From Clostridium sp. SY8519 (GTDB taxonomy: Bacteria > Bacillota > Clostridia > Lachnospirales > Lachnospiraceae): a stretch of DNA of 64,000 bases. Position numbers and translations under genes: made by a program. Under the pieces are notes generated by a model. The model saw nothing but the letters and a program-made list of their open reading frames with translations, was not told where the DNA came from and did no database searches. Shown in pieces: positions 8,801 through 17,745 of this stretch (positions are counted from its first letter, which is position 1; the number at the start of each line of letters is the position of its first letter). Location: assembly GCF_000270305.1 (NCBI RefSeq), contig NC_015737.1:1922501-1986500 (forward strand), in the 5' to 3' direction.

Positions 8801-9775
8801 ATGAAAAACTATCTGAAAAAATATTTGCCGCTTTTTGGAATTATCCTGTCAGCTGGTTTCATTATTCTGGGAATCAGCTTTTATCGTGAAATAAAAACAT
8901 ACCAGACGGAATATGCGGAGTATTACAAAAAGAAGGCTGGAACTTTTCGGCTTTCTGACGATTACGATAGTAAGACCTCTTCTTTTTCAGAATTTTTAAA
9001 TTCAGATCATGCACTCGAAACAGAAGAGGATGCCTACCGTATGATAAAAGATGGCACCATTGATTATTATGAAATTTATTCCAATCCACTTTATTTTGTC
9101 GGAAACTATTCGTCTGCTGTAAAGGATGACGTAGATCATCTCATGCTGAATGAGGAAAATTCCGGAGAAAAACTGACGGATTTTACAGGAATCGCATTAG
9201 ATCAGAAATCGTATGCACAGTATGGCTTCGCACATCAGATTCGATCGGGCAAAGGGTTTGACGCGAACGATTTTGCGGTGACATCGAAGGCACGTATACC
9301 GGTGCTTCTTGGAAGCCAGCTGAAAGACAGTTTTCAGATCGGGCAGTCTTTTGCAGGAAAATTTGTTCTTGACAGGAATCTTACATTTTATGTGGCGGGA
9401 TTTTTAAACAAGGGACGGGAAGTGATGGTAGATGACAGGAAAGTCTCATTGGACGATAAGATACTCCTGCCTTCCGTAAAGCCGGATGCGGGCGATACAG
9501 ATGCGGAAAAAATCATTTTATATTCTATGAAACTGGAGGGAAATGTTGCGTACAGCACGAATGAAAACTATGTAGAAAGCGCGGGGTATATCCGTAAGAT
9601 CCGCAAAAAGACAGGATATCGATACAGTAAAATAAAAACAGTTCAGGATATAGAAAAACCGCGGTTTTCATCGAAAAGGATTCCCGGCCTGTTCCTTGCG
9701 GCCGGTATTCCCATGTTGGTGCTTACATGGATCGGTTCTGTGCATTCGTTAAGAAAAGAAGAGGATCGTAGTTAA
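8801..9775 (+). CDS. Bitopic membrane protein with large extracellular domain, unknown function
   Basis: The 324-residue protein has one membrane helix near residues 9-29, a polar domain of about 260 residues, a second helix near 293-312 and a short basic end. The layout resembles the extracellular core of MacB/FtsX-type ABC permeases with two of the usual four helices, but no ATPase gene is nearby. The ribosome binding site before ATG 8801 is weak. Codon use is more AT-rich than in the flanking housekeeping genes. The VanZ-like gene starts 34 bases downstream, so the two may be co-expressed. I do not recognise the family with certainty. Confidence 0.5.
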   Translation: MKNYLKKYLPLFGIILSAGFIILGISFYREIKTYQTEYAEYYKKKAGTFRLSDDYDSKTSSFSEFLNSDHALETEEDAYRMIKDGTIDYYEIYSNPLYFVGNYSSAVKDDVDHLMLNEENSGEKLTDFTGIALDQKSYAQYGFAHQIRSGKGFDANDFAVTSKARIPVLLGSQLKDSFQIGQSFAGKFVLDRNLTFYVAGFLNKGREVMVDDRKVSLDDKILLPSVKPDAGDTDAEKIILYSMKLEGNVAYSTNENYVESAGYIRKIRKKTGYRYSKIKTVQDIEKPRFSSKRIPGLFLAAGIPMLVLTWIGSVHSLRKEEDRS

Positions 9776-9809
9776 GGGAAACGTCTGAAGGGCGCAGAGG
9801 AAGAAGAAC

Positions 9810-10421
9810 GTGTTAGAATTTTTTACCCGGGGAGCAGCATATCTGGGACGGGCAGCAATTGTCGGAACGATTGCCTTCCTGTTGATCTGGGGGCTGTTCT
9901 GGAGAAAAGAAAAATTAACCATCGGCTGGAATATGATTCGCTGGCTGTTTTGCATTTATTTTACAGCGATCCTGCTGATTACACGTGTAATCAGCAACTA
10001 TGGATGGCATTTTTCGTTTGTAGTTTTCAATATTCGGCCGTTTCCGGACGGCTTTTCCGGTCAGGTACTTATGAATCTGCTGTTATTTCTTCCATTTGGA
10101 GCACTGCTTCCGTTTGTTTTTCGAAAAATGGCTTGGAATTATGGACGCGTGCTGTTTTCCGGATTTGCGGTTTCTGCAGCCATCGAGCTTATCCAGTTCT
10201 TTTTTGTCGGAAGATATGCGGATATTACGGATGTGATGATGAATACGGCTGGCACAGCAGCGGGGGCACTCGTTTATCGCTGGATATCCATACGGTTTTC
10301 TGCAGAAGAGCTTAAAAAAAAGAAAAAGCAGGTGCCTGCGCGTCTTTTTTTTGCATGGAATTCATCATCCTGCTGCTTGCCGTCCCCTATAAAGCGTTTC
10401 GCCTGTGTATGGGAGATGTGA
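9810..10421 (+). CDS. VanZ-like membrane protein (probably frameshifted at its 3' end)
   Basis: Residues 1-165 form a VanZ-like domain: four to five helices with the conserved block FNIRPFPDGFSGQVLMNLLLFLPFG (split here as seen) and later AIELIQFFFVGRYADITDVMMNTAG. VanZ-type proteins are linked to glycopeptide resistance and to cell-envelope processes, mechanism poorly known. The start is GTG 9810. After the basic run KKKKKQ the reading frame gives a Ser/Cys-rich non-membrane tail and stops. A membrane-protein frame continues in another phase directly after a run of eight T (10345-10352), so the native protein may be about 280 residues. Confidence 0.75.
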   Translation: MLEFFTRGAAYLGRAAIVGTIAFLLIWGLFWRKEKLTIGWNMIRWLFCIYFTAILLITRVISNYGWHFSFVVFNIRPFPDGFSGQVLMNLLLFLPFGALLPFVFRKMAWNYGRVLFSGFAVSAAIELIQFFFVGRYADITDVMMNTAGTAAGALVYRWISIRFSAEELKKKKKQVPARLFFAWNSSSCCLPSPIKRFACVWEM

Positions 10422-10651
10422 TGTTTGCCAGTGTTTTCGGGAGCAGTATGACCTGGTCAGGGAATTTTGGCGGTGCGCTTGATTACAGCGGCATACACAT
10501 AACACTGATCCTTCTGATCTTTGCGCTGCTGTTTTGGGCAAAACTCTGCGAGAATACCTGGAAGAAATACATGAAACGATCCATTTTTCTTCCTGCAGGG
10601 GGTGGAGTCGGAATTTTAGGATGTATGCTGGTATTGCAGGCAATTCTGTGA
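10355..10651 (+). CDS. Small membrane ORF, likely the displaced C-terminus of the VanZ-like protein
   Basis: The 98-residue frame starts at ATG 10355 and encodes helices around FIILLLAVPYKAF, ITLILLIFALLFWAKL and a final GILGCMLVLQAIL. No ribosome binding site precedes the ATG; instead the T8 run does. One extra base in that run would join it in frame to the VanZ-like gene as a 280-residue protein. It is either the 3' half of a frameshifted gene, a slippage product, or a separate overlapping gene; I favour the first. Confidence 0.45.
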   Translation: MEFIILLLAVPYKAFRLCMGDVMFASVFGSSMTWSGNFGGALDYSGIHITLILLIFALLFWAKLCENTWKKYMKRSIFLPAGGGVGILGCMLVLQAIL

Positions 10652-10760
10652 GTTAAAGTGTTTAATTTTTTACTGGATAACTATGACTTACGATCATATA
10701 GAGATTTTGGTTGAGTGTGTTCAGAGCTAGAAAATTTGCTATTTAGAAATTCAGAAAAGT

Positions 10761-12131
10761 ATGAAGCAGAAATTTCCAAAATGGAATCATCGATTGTTTA
10801 AAAGAAAATATCTGACCCTGGTGATCCTGGTGGCTTTCCTGGTGATCGCAGCCATCTTGGTCAGCATGGTAATTGACGGGATCAATGCGGTAAATGACAA
10901 CCAGGTGCTGGCGGAGCACAACGGCGAAAAGACAGAGCTGCAGCTGAACTACGCCTATCAGAATCCCCAGTGGAATGCAGAAATCGAGGCAGTGATCGAA
11001 GCATTTGAAAAGAAATATCCGGATATCGAGATTTCTTATGAAATGAATTATGAGCATAAGACGTACGATGCGCTGCTGGCAAAGAAAATCGCGAGAAATG
11101 AGCTGGGCGATATTCTGCAGCTGAAAAATCCGCAGCCCTTTGCGGACAGCGGCCTGATTGCCGAACTGCCGGACGAACTGTCGAATCTCGTTACCTACAG
11201 CTATCAGAAAGAGGGAAAGACCTATGCCCTGGGCATGGTGGAAGCGACCTCCGGAATCGTGTATAACAAGGCGGTATTTCGGAAATACGGCCTGGAAGAG
11301 CCAAAGAATTATCAGGATTTTCTGAAGATCTGCAAGACGCTGAAAGCAAAAGGCATCACGCCGCTGGGAGTGGCCGGCGGAGATTTGTGGCATATGGAAT
11401 ACTGGGTGAATCATTTTTTCCGTACGGACATTCTGGCGGGAGACCGGAACTGGCTGAAAAAAGCGGAACAGGGGAAAAAATCCTGGAAAGATCCGGAAGT
11501 AACCGTCATGCTGAAGCATTTAAAACAGCTGTTTGCGGAGGGATATGTGAATAAAGACTGGCGGAGTACCCGGGATGTTTCGGTGAGTTATATGCTGATT
11601 CACCAGGATGTGGCCATGATTTACACCGGCCCCTGGACCATCGGCAGCATTCATGCCATTGACAAAGAGACGGAACTGGGGTGGTTTCAGGTACCGGCTA
11701 ATAACGGGCAGGTATTTGCCGGGGACAATCGGGACACCTATCTGGCTGTAACGGATCAATGCGCGAAAAACAGCGAAAAATACGATGCCGCGATGAAATT
11801 TATCCGCTTTTTCTATCAGAAAGCCAATTATGCCAGACTCTGCCGGAATGTCAATGTTTTCCCGGTTACTGCCGATGGGGCAGCGGAGAAATCGAAGACA
11901 GCTGCGGATACCGGCAGCCTGCGGCAGCGGGTAAAGGACAGTTTTGACCAGGCGGATGCCAGAATAAGCGCTTATATCGGCGATGAACATACCCCGCAGA
12001 ACTTTGAGGGCAGCTGTCTGGAGTCCATACAGGCCTATCTGCAGGGAAAACAGGACACGGAAGAGACCCAGAAGCAGCTGCAGCAGATCTGGAAGAAAGC
12101 GGTGCAGGCCGACAGTTCCAATGGGAGGTGA
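10761..12131 (+). CDS. Membrane-anchored extracellular solute-binding protein
   Basis: The 456-residue protein has the family-1 sugar-binding fold (TELQLNYAYQNPQWNAEIE, FEKKYPDIEISYE, GILQLKNP-type loop, GPWTIGS, then a helical C-terminal lobe). The N-terminus has an uncleaved-looking helix at residues 18-40 and no lipobox cysteine, so it is anchored by a helix rather than a lipid. No permease or ATPase gene is near. The histidine kinase starts 4 bases after its stop, so it probably works as a ligand sensor that feeds the kinase, rather than as a transporter subunit. The ligand is probably a sugar. Confidence 0.82.
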   Translation: MKQKFPKWNHRLFKRKYLTLVILVAFLVIAAILVSMVIDGINAVNDNQVLAEHNGEKTELQLNYAYQNPQWNAEIEAVIEAFEKKYPDIEISYEMNYEHKTYDALLAKKIARNELGDILQLKNPQPFADSGLIAELPDELSNLVTYSYQKEGKTYALGMVEATSGIVYNKAVFRKYGLEEPKNYQDFLKICKTLKAKGITPLGVAGGDLWHMEYWVNHFFRTDILAGDRNWLKKAEQGKKSWKDPEVTVMLKHLKQLFAEGYVNKDWRSTRDVSVSYMLIHQDVAMIYTGPWTIGSIHAIDKETELGWFQVPANNGQVFAGDNRDTYLAVTDQCAKNSEKYDAAMKFIRFFYQKANYARLCRNVNVFPVTADGAAEKSKTAADTGSLRQRVKDSFDQADARISAYIGDEHTPQNFEGSCLESIQAYLQGKQDTEETQKQLQQIWKKAVQADSSNGR

Positions 12132-12135
12132 GCGT

Positions 12136-13998
12136 ATGGCAGAGCGGAATCTTCCCTATCGAAACAGTTCCTTTATGAAGATGACCCGGGCCTTTGTGTT
12201 CATGGGCATGGTTCCGGTGCTTCTGGTGAGTATGCTGTATTTTGCCACATACAACAATCGGATCCGTACGCTGATGACCGGAAACTATCAGGAAATCAAC
12301 CGGTATTTCGCGAAAAACGTGGACAGCATCTTTACGTCTGCAGATACTGCCCTGGCGGAACTGTATGACTATGAAACAGACAGCGGGATGTCTCTGGTGG
12401 AATGTCTGAAACAGACGGACCTGACAACCTATGAACAGACCATGATCGTTACGGACGCGCTGGAGAGCAGTATGGAACAGTGCCGGTATATTTCTTCCGA
12501 ACGGCTGGCGGACAGTAAGGGACGCCGGTTCAGCCTGTATTATGACCAGACAAAAACCCTGCGGCAGGACAACCACTTCTTTACCAGGTCGCCTTTTGGC
12601 AGGAACGGCGGATACCGGGACCTGTATATTCTGCAGACTTCGCCGGAGAGCCAGATGACCGTGAATACGGATGACTTCGTCTTCGTACTGGTGCGGAACA
12701 TTATGGATACCACACAGGTAAAGAAGGCGAAAGGTAAGGTGCTGGCCACGGTCTACGCGGATATCAATGTGAACGAGATCGAGTCGCTGATTGACAATAT
12801 GGATATTGATACCACCACCGGCAGTTTTTATGTGGTGGATCCCGCCAGACAGACCTATCTGTACAGTTCGGAACAAGAGGATTATCACAACGCCAACAGC
12901 CTGTCCGGGGTCATGCATCAGTTCACCGGCGCGAAAGGAAATTTTGTCAGCCGCAGCTTTGTTTATTTTTATCAGAAGATCGGCGATACGGAAGAATATG
13001 CAGTAATGAAGATACCGAAAAAGACGGTGTTCGGGGATATCAGCAGAAACCGATCCATGATTATCCTCCTGATCTCTTTTACCTCCTTTATCCTTCTGAT
13101 TCTGTATATGCGGTTCTCCAACCGGCAGACAGCGCCCATTGTCCGCCTGAAAGAAGCCATGGAAAAAGTGCAGAAAGGGGATCTGGATGTTCGGGTCGAG
13201 GCAAAGACCAGTGACGAGATGGAGTACATTACCAATGGATTCAACCGGATGGTGGAAGATCTCCAGACTTACATCAACCGGGTCTACAAAGAGCAGATCA
13301 ACCGGAAAGACGCGGAGCTGAATGCCTTGAAGATGCAGATTCAGCCCCATTACCTGTACAATACGCTGGATGTGATCCGAATGACTGCCCTGGAGCATCA
13401 GGATCCTGTGACGGCGGAACTCCTGGAAAGCCTGGGGCATCAGCTGCGGTTTGTCATGGGAGAGCAGCAGGAACGGATTACCCTGCGGAAGGAGCTGGAT
13501 ATGCTGCGGGAGTACTTCACACTGATGAAAGTACGCTATCAGGGACGGATCGCCCTGCATATCCATATCAATAAAAAAGATGAGCAGCTTCTGATTCCCA
13601 AGATGATCCTGCAGCCGGTAGTGGAAAATGCGGTGAAACATGGAATGAAAGAGGATGTGAAACAGGAAGTTGTGGATGTCAATGTTGCACGGCGGGGAGA
13701 ATCTGTTATTATAATTGTAATGGACAACGGTACCGGTATGACACAGGAGCAGGTGGACGAGATGATGGATCTCCTGCAGCACCCGGAAAAGAGGAAAGCC
13801 AGGGAGGCGGGCCATATCGGTATCGGTATGCAGAATGTATACGACCGGATTAAATTCAGCTGCGGCGAGTCCTATGGATTTACCATCAGCAGCGTGAAAG
13901 GTATCGGTACGTCAGTGACCTTTGTGCTTCCCGCAGAAGAACAGACGGAAGCGGAAGAAGTGACAGAACACACGGAGACAGACGATACCAAACGGTAA
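12136..13998 (+). CDS. YesM-type sensor histidine kinase
   Basis: The 620-residue protein begins at ATG 12136, behind GGGAGGTGAGCGT. It has a first membrane helix near residues 18-38, an extracellular sensor region to about 310, a second helix (MIILLISFTSFILLILYM), a HAMP linker, and a His_kinase domain of the YesM/LytS class. The phospho-acceptor is about His405 in IQPHYLYNTLD. An ATPase domain follows with VVENAVKHGM and DNGTGM. It lies between the solute-binding protein and a YesN-type regulator, forming a three-gene sugar-sensing unit. Confidence 0.92.
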   Translation: MAERNLPYRNSSFMKMTRAFVFMGMVPVLLVSMLYFATYNNRIRTLMTGNYQEINRYFAKNVDSIFTSADTALAELYDYETDSGMSLVECLKQTDLTTYEQTMIVTDALESSMEQCRYISSERLADSKGRRFSLYYDQTKTLRQDNHFFTRSPFGRNGGYRDLYILQTSPESQMTVNTDDFVFVLVRNIMDTTQVKKAKGKVLATVYADINVNEIESLIDNMDIDTTTGSFYVVDPARQTYLYSSEQEDYHNANSLSGVMHQFTGAKGNFVSRSFVYFYQKIGDTEEYAVMKIPKKTVFGDISRNRSMIILLISFTSFILLILYMRFSNRQTAPIVRLKEAMEKVQKGDLDVRVEAKTSDEMEYITNGFNRMVEDLQTYINRVYKEQINRKDAELNALKMQIQPHYLYNTLDVIRMTALEHQDPVTAELLESLGHQLRFVMGEQQERITLRKELDMLREYFTLMKVRYQGRIALHIHINKKDEQLLIPKMILQPVVENAVKHGMKEDVKQEVVDVNVARRGESVIIIVMDNGTGMTQEQVDEMMDLLQHPEKRKAREAGHIGIGMQNVYDRIKFSCGESYGFTISSVKGIGTSVTFVLPAEEQTEAEEVTEHTETDDTKR

Positions 13999-14127
13999 GA
14001 TATAATCAGAAATCATACAAATCATACGCTGACATGCAGAAAGCAGCGTACAGAGCAGTCAAGGTGCACCGTTGAAGCGGGCAGAAGAAGATTACAGAAG
14101 AGCAGAGTATGCGGGGGCGACTGGACT

Positions 14128-15732
14128 ATGATGAGAGTATTGCTTGCAGATGACGAATCTGTCATCGTAGAAGGGTTAAAACGACTGATTCACTGGGAAG
14201 ATCTGGATGCGGAGATTATTGATACCGCCCATGACGGTGAAGAGCTGGAAGAGAAGATCCTGGCACGGAAGCCGGACCTTGTGGTAACGGATGTAAAGAT
14301 GCCGAAGCGCAGCGGTCTGGATGTGATCCGGCAGGTACAGGGGAAGAGTGCCGCCAAATTTATCTTTATCAGCGGCTATCAGGAATTCAGCTACGCGCAG
14401 ACCGCGCTGAAGTACGGAGCGGTGGACTACCTGCTGAAGCCGGTGCGCGCCAGAGAACTGGAGCAGGCAGTACGTAAAACCATCACCCAGATCGAAGATC
14501 AGAACACCGTGGAGATCTTCCGGGGCAGCAAGGATGAGATTCAGGAGCTGTTCCGCAATATGAACAGCGAGAACCGCTACGAAGGGGAGGAGCTGTATGA
14601 AGTATTTGCTTCTTCCGGCATTGATTTCACGGATAAGATAATCGTGGGGCTCTGCATCGGTCCGCAGCCGGATGTGGCGGCAGAGCGGATCCGGGATTCC
14701 TTCGAACATTACAATCTGCTGCGCTTCGCTATTTTCAACCGGTTAAGCGAGTATTTTTCGGAGCACCGCAACGGGTTTGTCGTAAAGCGGGATGACTATG
14801 CGCTGCATGTGCTGGGAGTATTTCCCAGAGAAGAGCAGGCTTGCTATTTTGATCAGTACATCCGCCCGGAGCTGGAAACGCTGGAAACAGAGTATCAGCT
14901 TCCGCTGACAGCGGGAATCGGCATCGAGTTCCAGGATCTGAGCCAGATGAAAAATTCCTACAAAACAGCCCAGTACTGTTTTGAACTGTTCTTCTTCCTG
15001 GAGCAGAAAGTCATCGATTTCCAGCATGTGAACAAAGTGTTTGTGGATTCGGAAAAAATTTATGACGACGCAGTGGCACAGCTGTTTCCCGCCATTGTGG
15101 CCAGGGACGGTTCCCTGGAGGAAAAAGTGGAAAAAGTCATGGATGTCATCGAAGACATGCATTTCGGCCATATGATGGCGGCCAAAAGCCGGGTTATGCT
15201 TTACACCGGGGATATCAGCTCCAAACTTACCGACCTTCATATGATCAACAACGACTTCTACGCGATGCAGGACGCACTGCAGAATCGTGTGGCAGAAGCA
15301 TCTACCTTCCGGCAGCTGCGGGAGATTATGAAGGACTATTTCCGGAATCTGATGGAAGAAGTGGAAAAGAGCGGAAGAAACAGAGACAGTATCCTTATCG
15401 AAGATGTCAAAGAATACATTTCACTTCATTATATGGAAGACCTTTCCATCCGAAAACTGGCGGAAGTGGCCTGCGTCAGTCAGAATTACTTCAGCGCCAT
15501 GTTTAAAAAGGAAACAGGGGAAAACTACAAAAGCTATCTGACCGGTGTCCGTATGGACGCAGCCATGAAGCTGCTGCAGGAAACCGACTGCAAGACCTAT
15601 GAGATCAGCGAGCAGATCGGCTATAACAATGTGCGCCGGTTTGTGGATGCCTTTAAGCAGATCTATAAGGTCAGTCCGGCAGAATACCGCAAATTGTTAA
15701 AAACCGGACAGCCGGTTCCGGAGCACAGATAG
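14128..15732 (+). CDS. YesN-type response regulator with AraC DNA-binding domain
   Basis: The 534-residue protein has an N-terminal receiver domain (acidic pair LADDES, phospho-acceptor Asp55 in VTDVKMPKR, Lys near 105 in YLLKPVRA), a long middle region, and a C-terminal AraC-type double helix-turn-helix from about residue 430 (LSIRKLAEVACVSQNYFSAM, then YEISEQIGYNNVRRFVDAFK). It is the partner of the kinase encoded 129 bases upstream. The ribosome binding site before ATG 14128 is weak. In this family the targets are usually sugar-uptake operons, but none lies next to it here. Confidence 0.92.
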   Translation: MMRVLLADDESVIVEGLKRLIHWEDLDAEIIDTAHDGEELEEKILARKPDLVVTDVKMPKRSGLDVIRQVQGKSAAKFIFISGYQEFSYAQTALKYGAVDYLLKPVRARELEQAVRKTITQIEDQNTVEIFRGSKDEIQELFRNMNSENRYEGEELYEVFASSGIDFTDKIIVGLCIGPQPDVAAERIRDSFEHYNLLRFAIFNRLSEYFSEHRNGFVVKRDDYALHVLGVFPREEQACYFDQYIRPELETLETEYQLPLTAGIGIEFQDLSQMKNSYKTAQYCFELFFFLEQKVIDFQHVNKVFVDSEKIYDDAVAQLFPAIVARDGSLEEKVEKVMDVIEDMHFGHMMAAKSRVMLYTGDISSKLTDLHMINNDFYAMQDALQNRVAEASTFRQLREIMKDYFRNLMEEVEKSGRNRDSILIEDVKEYISLHYMEDLSIRKLAEVACVSQNYFSAMFKKETGENYKSYLTGVRMDAAMKLLQETDCKTYEISEQIGYNNVRRFVDAFKQIYKVSPAEYRKLLKTGQPVPEHR

Positions 15733-15789
15733 CAGGAACTGTGACAGCCCCTGAAAATACAGCCGCTCTACGCGGCTGCTGACGCATTC

Positions 15790-15829
15790 GGCCCCCGTGC
15801 CCGACGTTCCACACGCCGGCACGGGGGCC
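15790..15829. terminator. Perfect 12-bp inverted repeat between convergent genes
   Basis: GGCCCCCGTGCC (15790-15801) and GGCACGGGGGCC (15818-15829) are exact complements. They lie between the plus-strand regulator and the minus-strand methyltransferase. No clear T-run flanks them, so a bidirectional transcript end is probable but not proven. Confidence 0.5.
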
Positions 15830-15951
15830 GTAAGAAGTTCCGTATGTTCGGATTTCACGGATGCCGGCCGGAAATTCCGATGCCGGTATCTGTGGATGAC
15901 CGGTGACGGGATCGGACAGAAATAACCGTCCGGGCAGGGATTTCGCTGCCG

Positions 15952-16839
15952 TCAGGCTTCCCAGCGTCCGGAGGCGCCGCAGGGCAGAACCAGGCCGCTG
16001 GCAGTGACCGGCAGACCGATCTCCCGGGCTGTCACATGTCCGCCCAGATCCTTCAGCTCGGTGGCGATCATGTAGGTCAGCACCGCCGGCTGCAGACCGG
16101 TGGTATAGGAATTGACCAGGAAGAAAAGGGGCGCATCGCTGAGGATCTTCCGGCACAGTTTGATCAGCGGGTGAATTTTTTCCTCGATTTTCCAGATCTC
16201 CCCTTTGGGACCCCGTCCGTAAGAAGGCGGATCCATGATGATGGCGTCATACTGTCTGCCCCGGCGGATTTCCCGTTCGACGAATTTGACACAGTCATCC
16301 ACCAGCCAACGGATGGGCGCGTCCTTCAGGCCGGAAGAGGCCGCGTTTTCCTTTGCCCAGTTCACCATGCCCTTGGAAGCGTCCACATGGGTAACCGCGG
16401 CGCCTGCGGCAGCCGCCGCGATGGTGGCGCCTCCGGTATAGGCGAACAGGTTCAGGACACGAATCGGACGGTCCGGGCGGGCAGTGCGGGCATCCCGGAT
16501 TTTTTGGCTGAACCAGTCCCAGTTGACGGCCTGTTCCGGAAACAGTCCCGTATGTTTAAAACTGAAGGGCTTTAAATGAAAGGTCAGATCACTGCCTGCC
16601 GCGGTATGGTATCCGATGGTCCATTCCTGCGGCAGGTCGGCGAATTCCCATTCGCCGCCGCCTTTTTTGCTGCGGTGGTAGTGTCCGTTCCACCGGGTCC
16701 ATCCCCGGGCTTTCTTCGGGGTGTCCCAGATGACCTGGGGATCCGGCCGCACCAGGGTGTAGCTGCCCCAGCGTTCCAGTTTTTCTCCCTGGGAACAGTC
16801 AAGGACCTCATAGTCTTTCCAGTTGTCTGCAATCCACAT
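15952..16839 (-). CDS. Class I SAM-dependent methyltransferase, RlmI/RlmK-like
   Basis: The 295-residue protein has the Rossmann methyltransferase signature near residues 125-140 (VLNLFAYTGGATIAAAAAGA), an acidic strand end (VTHVDASKGM) and the catalytic motif DPPSYGRGPKGEIW, typical of 23S rRNA cytosine-5 or guanine methyltransferases of the RlmI/RlmK group. It lacks the N-terminal PUA domain of RlmI. It is the only minus-strand gene between the PTS and ribosomal regions. Its start codon follows AGGAGG on the minus strand. The exact target base is not deducible. Confidence 0.82.
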   Translation of the reverse strand: MWIADNWKDYEVLDCSQGEKLERWGSYTLVRPDPQVIWDTPKKARGWTRWNGHYHRSKKGGGEWEFADLPQEWTIGYHTAAGSDLTFHLKPFSFKHTGLFPEQAVNWDWFSQKIRDARTARPDRPIRVLNLFAYTGGATIAAAAAGAAVTHVDASKGMVNWAKENAASSGLKDAPIRWLVDDCVKFVEREIRRGRQYDAIIMDPPSYGRGPKGEIWKIEEKIHPLIKLCRKILSDAPLFFLVNSYTTGLQPAVLTYMIATELKDLGGHVTAREIGLPVTASGLVLPCGASGRWEA

Positions 16840-16995
16840 ATCAAATATCCTCCTGCGCTGGATTTGAATTCGTCAGTATCATAGCATTTTTTATCCGGGA
16901 AAGAAAGTGGAGGGGTGTGATTTCCGGCAGATCGGAGGCTGCCGGAACGAATTTAATGTTGTATGAAATAAAAAACATAAGAATCTAAAAACTAC

Positions 16996-17024
16996 TTGCA
17001 TTACATAAGAAAAACAAGTATACT
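16996..17024 (+). promoter_or_regulatory. Strong promoter of the S10 operon
   Basis: TTGCAT (16996-17001), a 17-base spacer and TATACT (17019-17024) stand at the start of a 240-base leader ahead of rpsJ. The flanks are A/T-rich, which is typical for ribosomal promoters. Confidence 0.8.
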
Positions 17025-17117
17025 GTGAATTGCTGTGGCATGATAGCTATGAAGCGCGAGGTTGCTGCCCGATTTGTGGCAGGTTTTCCGTGGAGCGAAT
17101 GTCAAGTTAGGAAACTG

Positions 17118-17264
17118 ACGACAAGTCACTGTACTGCAATTGATCTGCCGGAAGGCAGAGGCTTGTGTGTGCAAACGGGTTTGCGTCCGCAGGACACACA
17201 CGGGATAGTGTACAGTCACCGCTTGTCGTACTACAAAAAGTGCGAAAAGGAGGCGACTTTTTTT
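17118..17264 (+). promoter_or_regulatory. Structured S10-operon leader, candidate ribosomal-protein control element
   Basis: Two arms enclose most of the leader: ACGACAAG (17118-17125) pairs with CTTGTCGT (17223-17230), and ACTGTAC (17128-17134) pairs with GTACAGT (17210-17216). Inside, TGTGTGT/ACACACA flanks a GCAAA/TTTGC hairpin. The closing helix ends about 20 bases before the rpsJ ribosome binding site. In gammaproteobacteria L4 represses this operon through a leader; whether L4 or another protein binds here is inference. Confidence 0.6.
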
Positions 17265-17576
17265 ATGGCAACTCAGAAAATGAGAATCATCCTCAAGGCG
17301 TATGATCACAACATGGTAGATGCATCCGCTAAGAAGATCATCGAAACTGTAAAGAAAAACGGAGCACAGGTGAAGGGACCGGTACCTCTTCCGACTAAGA
17401 AAGAGGTTGTAACCATTCTGCGTGCGGTTCACAAATACAAAGACTCCAGAGAGCAGTTCGAGCAGAGAACACACAAGAGACTGATCGACATTGTAGCACC
17501 TACACAGAAAACAGTAGATGCACTGTCCAGACTTGAGATGCCGGCAGGCGTAAACATCGACATCAAGATGAAATAA
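17265..17576 (+). CDS. rpsJ: 30S ribosomal protein S10
   Basis: S10 is part of the 30S head and also acts as NusE in transcription antitermination. The 103 residues match the family length and include the typical opening [20 protein letters not shown] and the C-terminal [19 protein letters not shown] place the start at 17265 after AAAAGGAGG; the frame is open further upstream but that stretch is the leader. It is the first gene of the superoperon; rplC follows after 169 bases. Confidence 0.97.
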   Translation: MATQKMRIILKAYDHNMVDASAKKIIETVKKNGAQVKGPVPLPTKKEVVTILRAVHKYKDSREQFEQRTHKRLIDIVAPTQKTVDALSRLEMPAGVNIDIKMK

Positions 17577-17745
17577 TCGCCTGACAGATGAATTTGTTAA
17601 TCCTGACGGTTTATATATAGAAGCAACACATTCTTTTGGAATCAACATATTCTATACGAGTTCATAGTGTTCCACTTATATATCCACTGTTCTAGGATGA
17701 ATGCCGCAAGGTATTCCGCTGTAGAGAAAACAGGAGGTAAAAAGA

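Noticed and set aside
11866..13815. 649-codon open frame on the minus strand opposite the solute-binding protein and kinase genes
   Set aside because: Its translation is rich in His, Gln, Arg and Pro with no domain, and it mirrors two clear genes on the plus strand. It is a codon-bias artefact.
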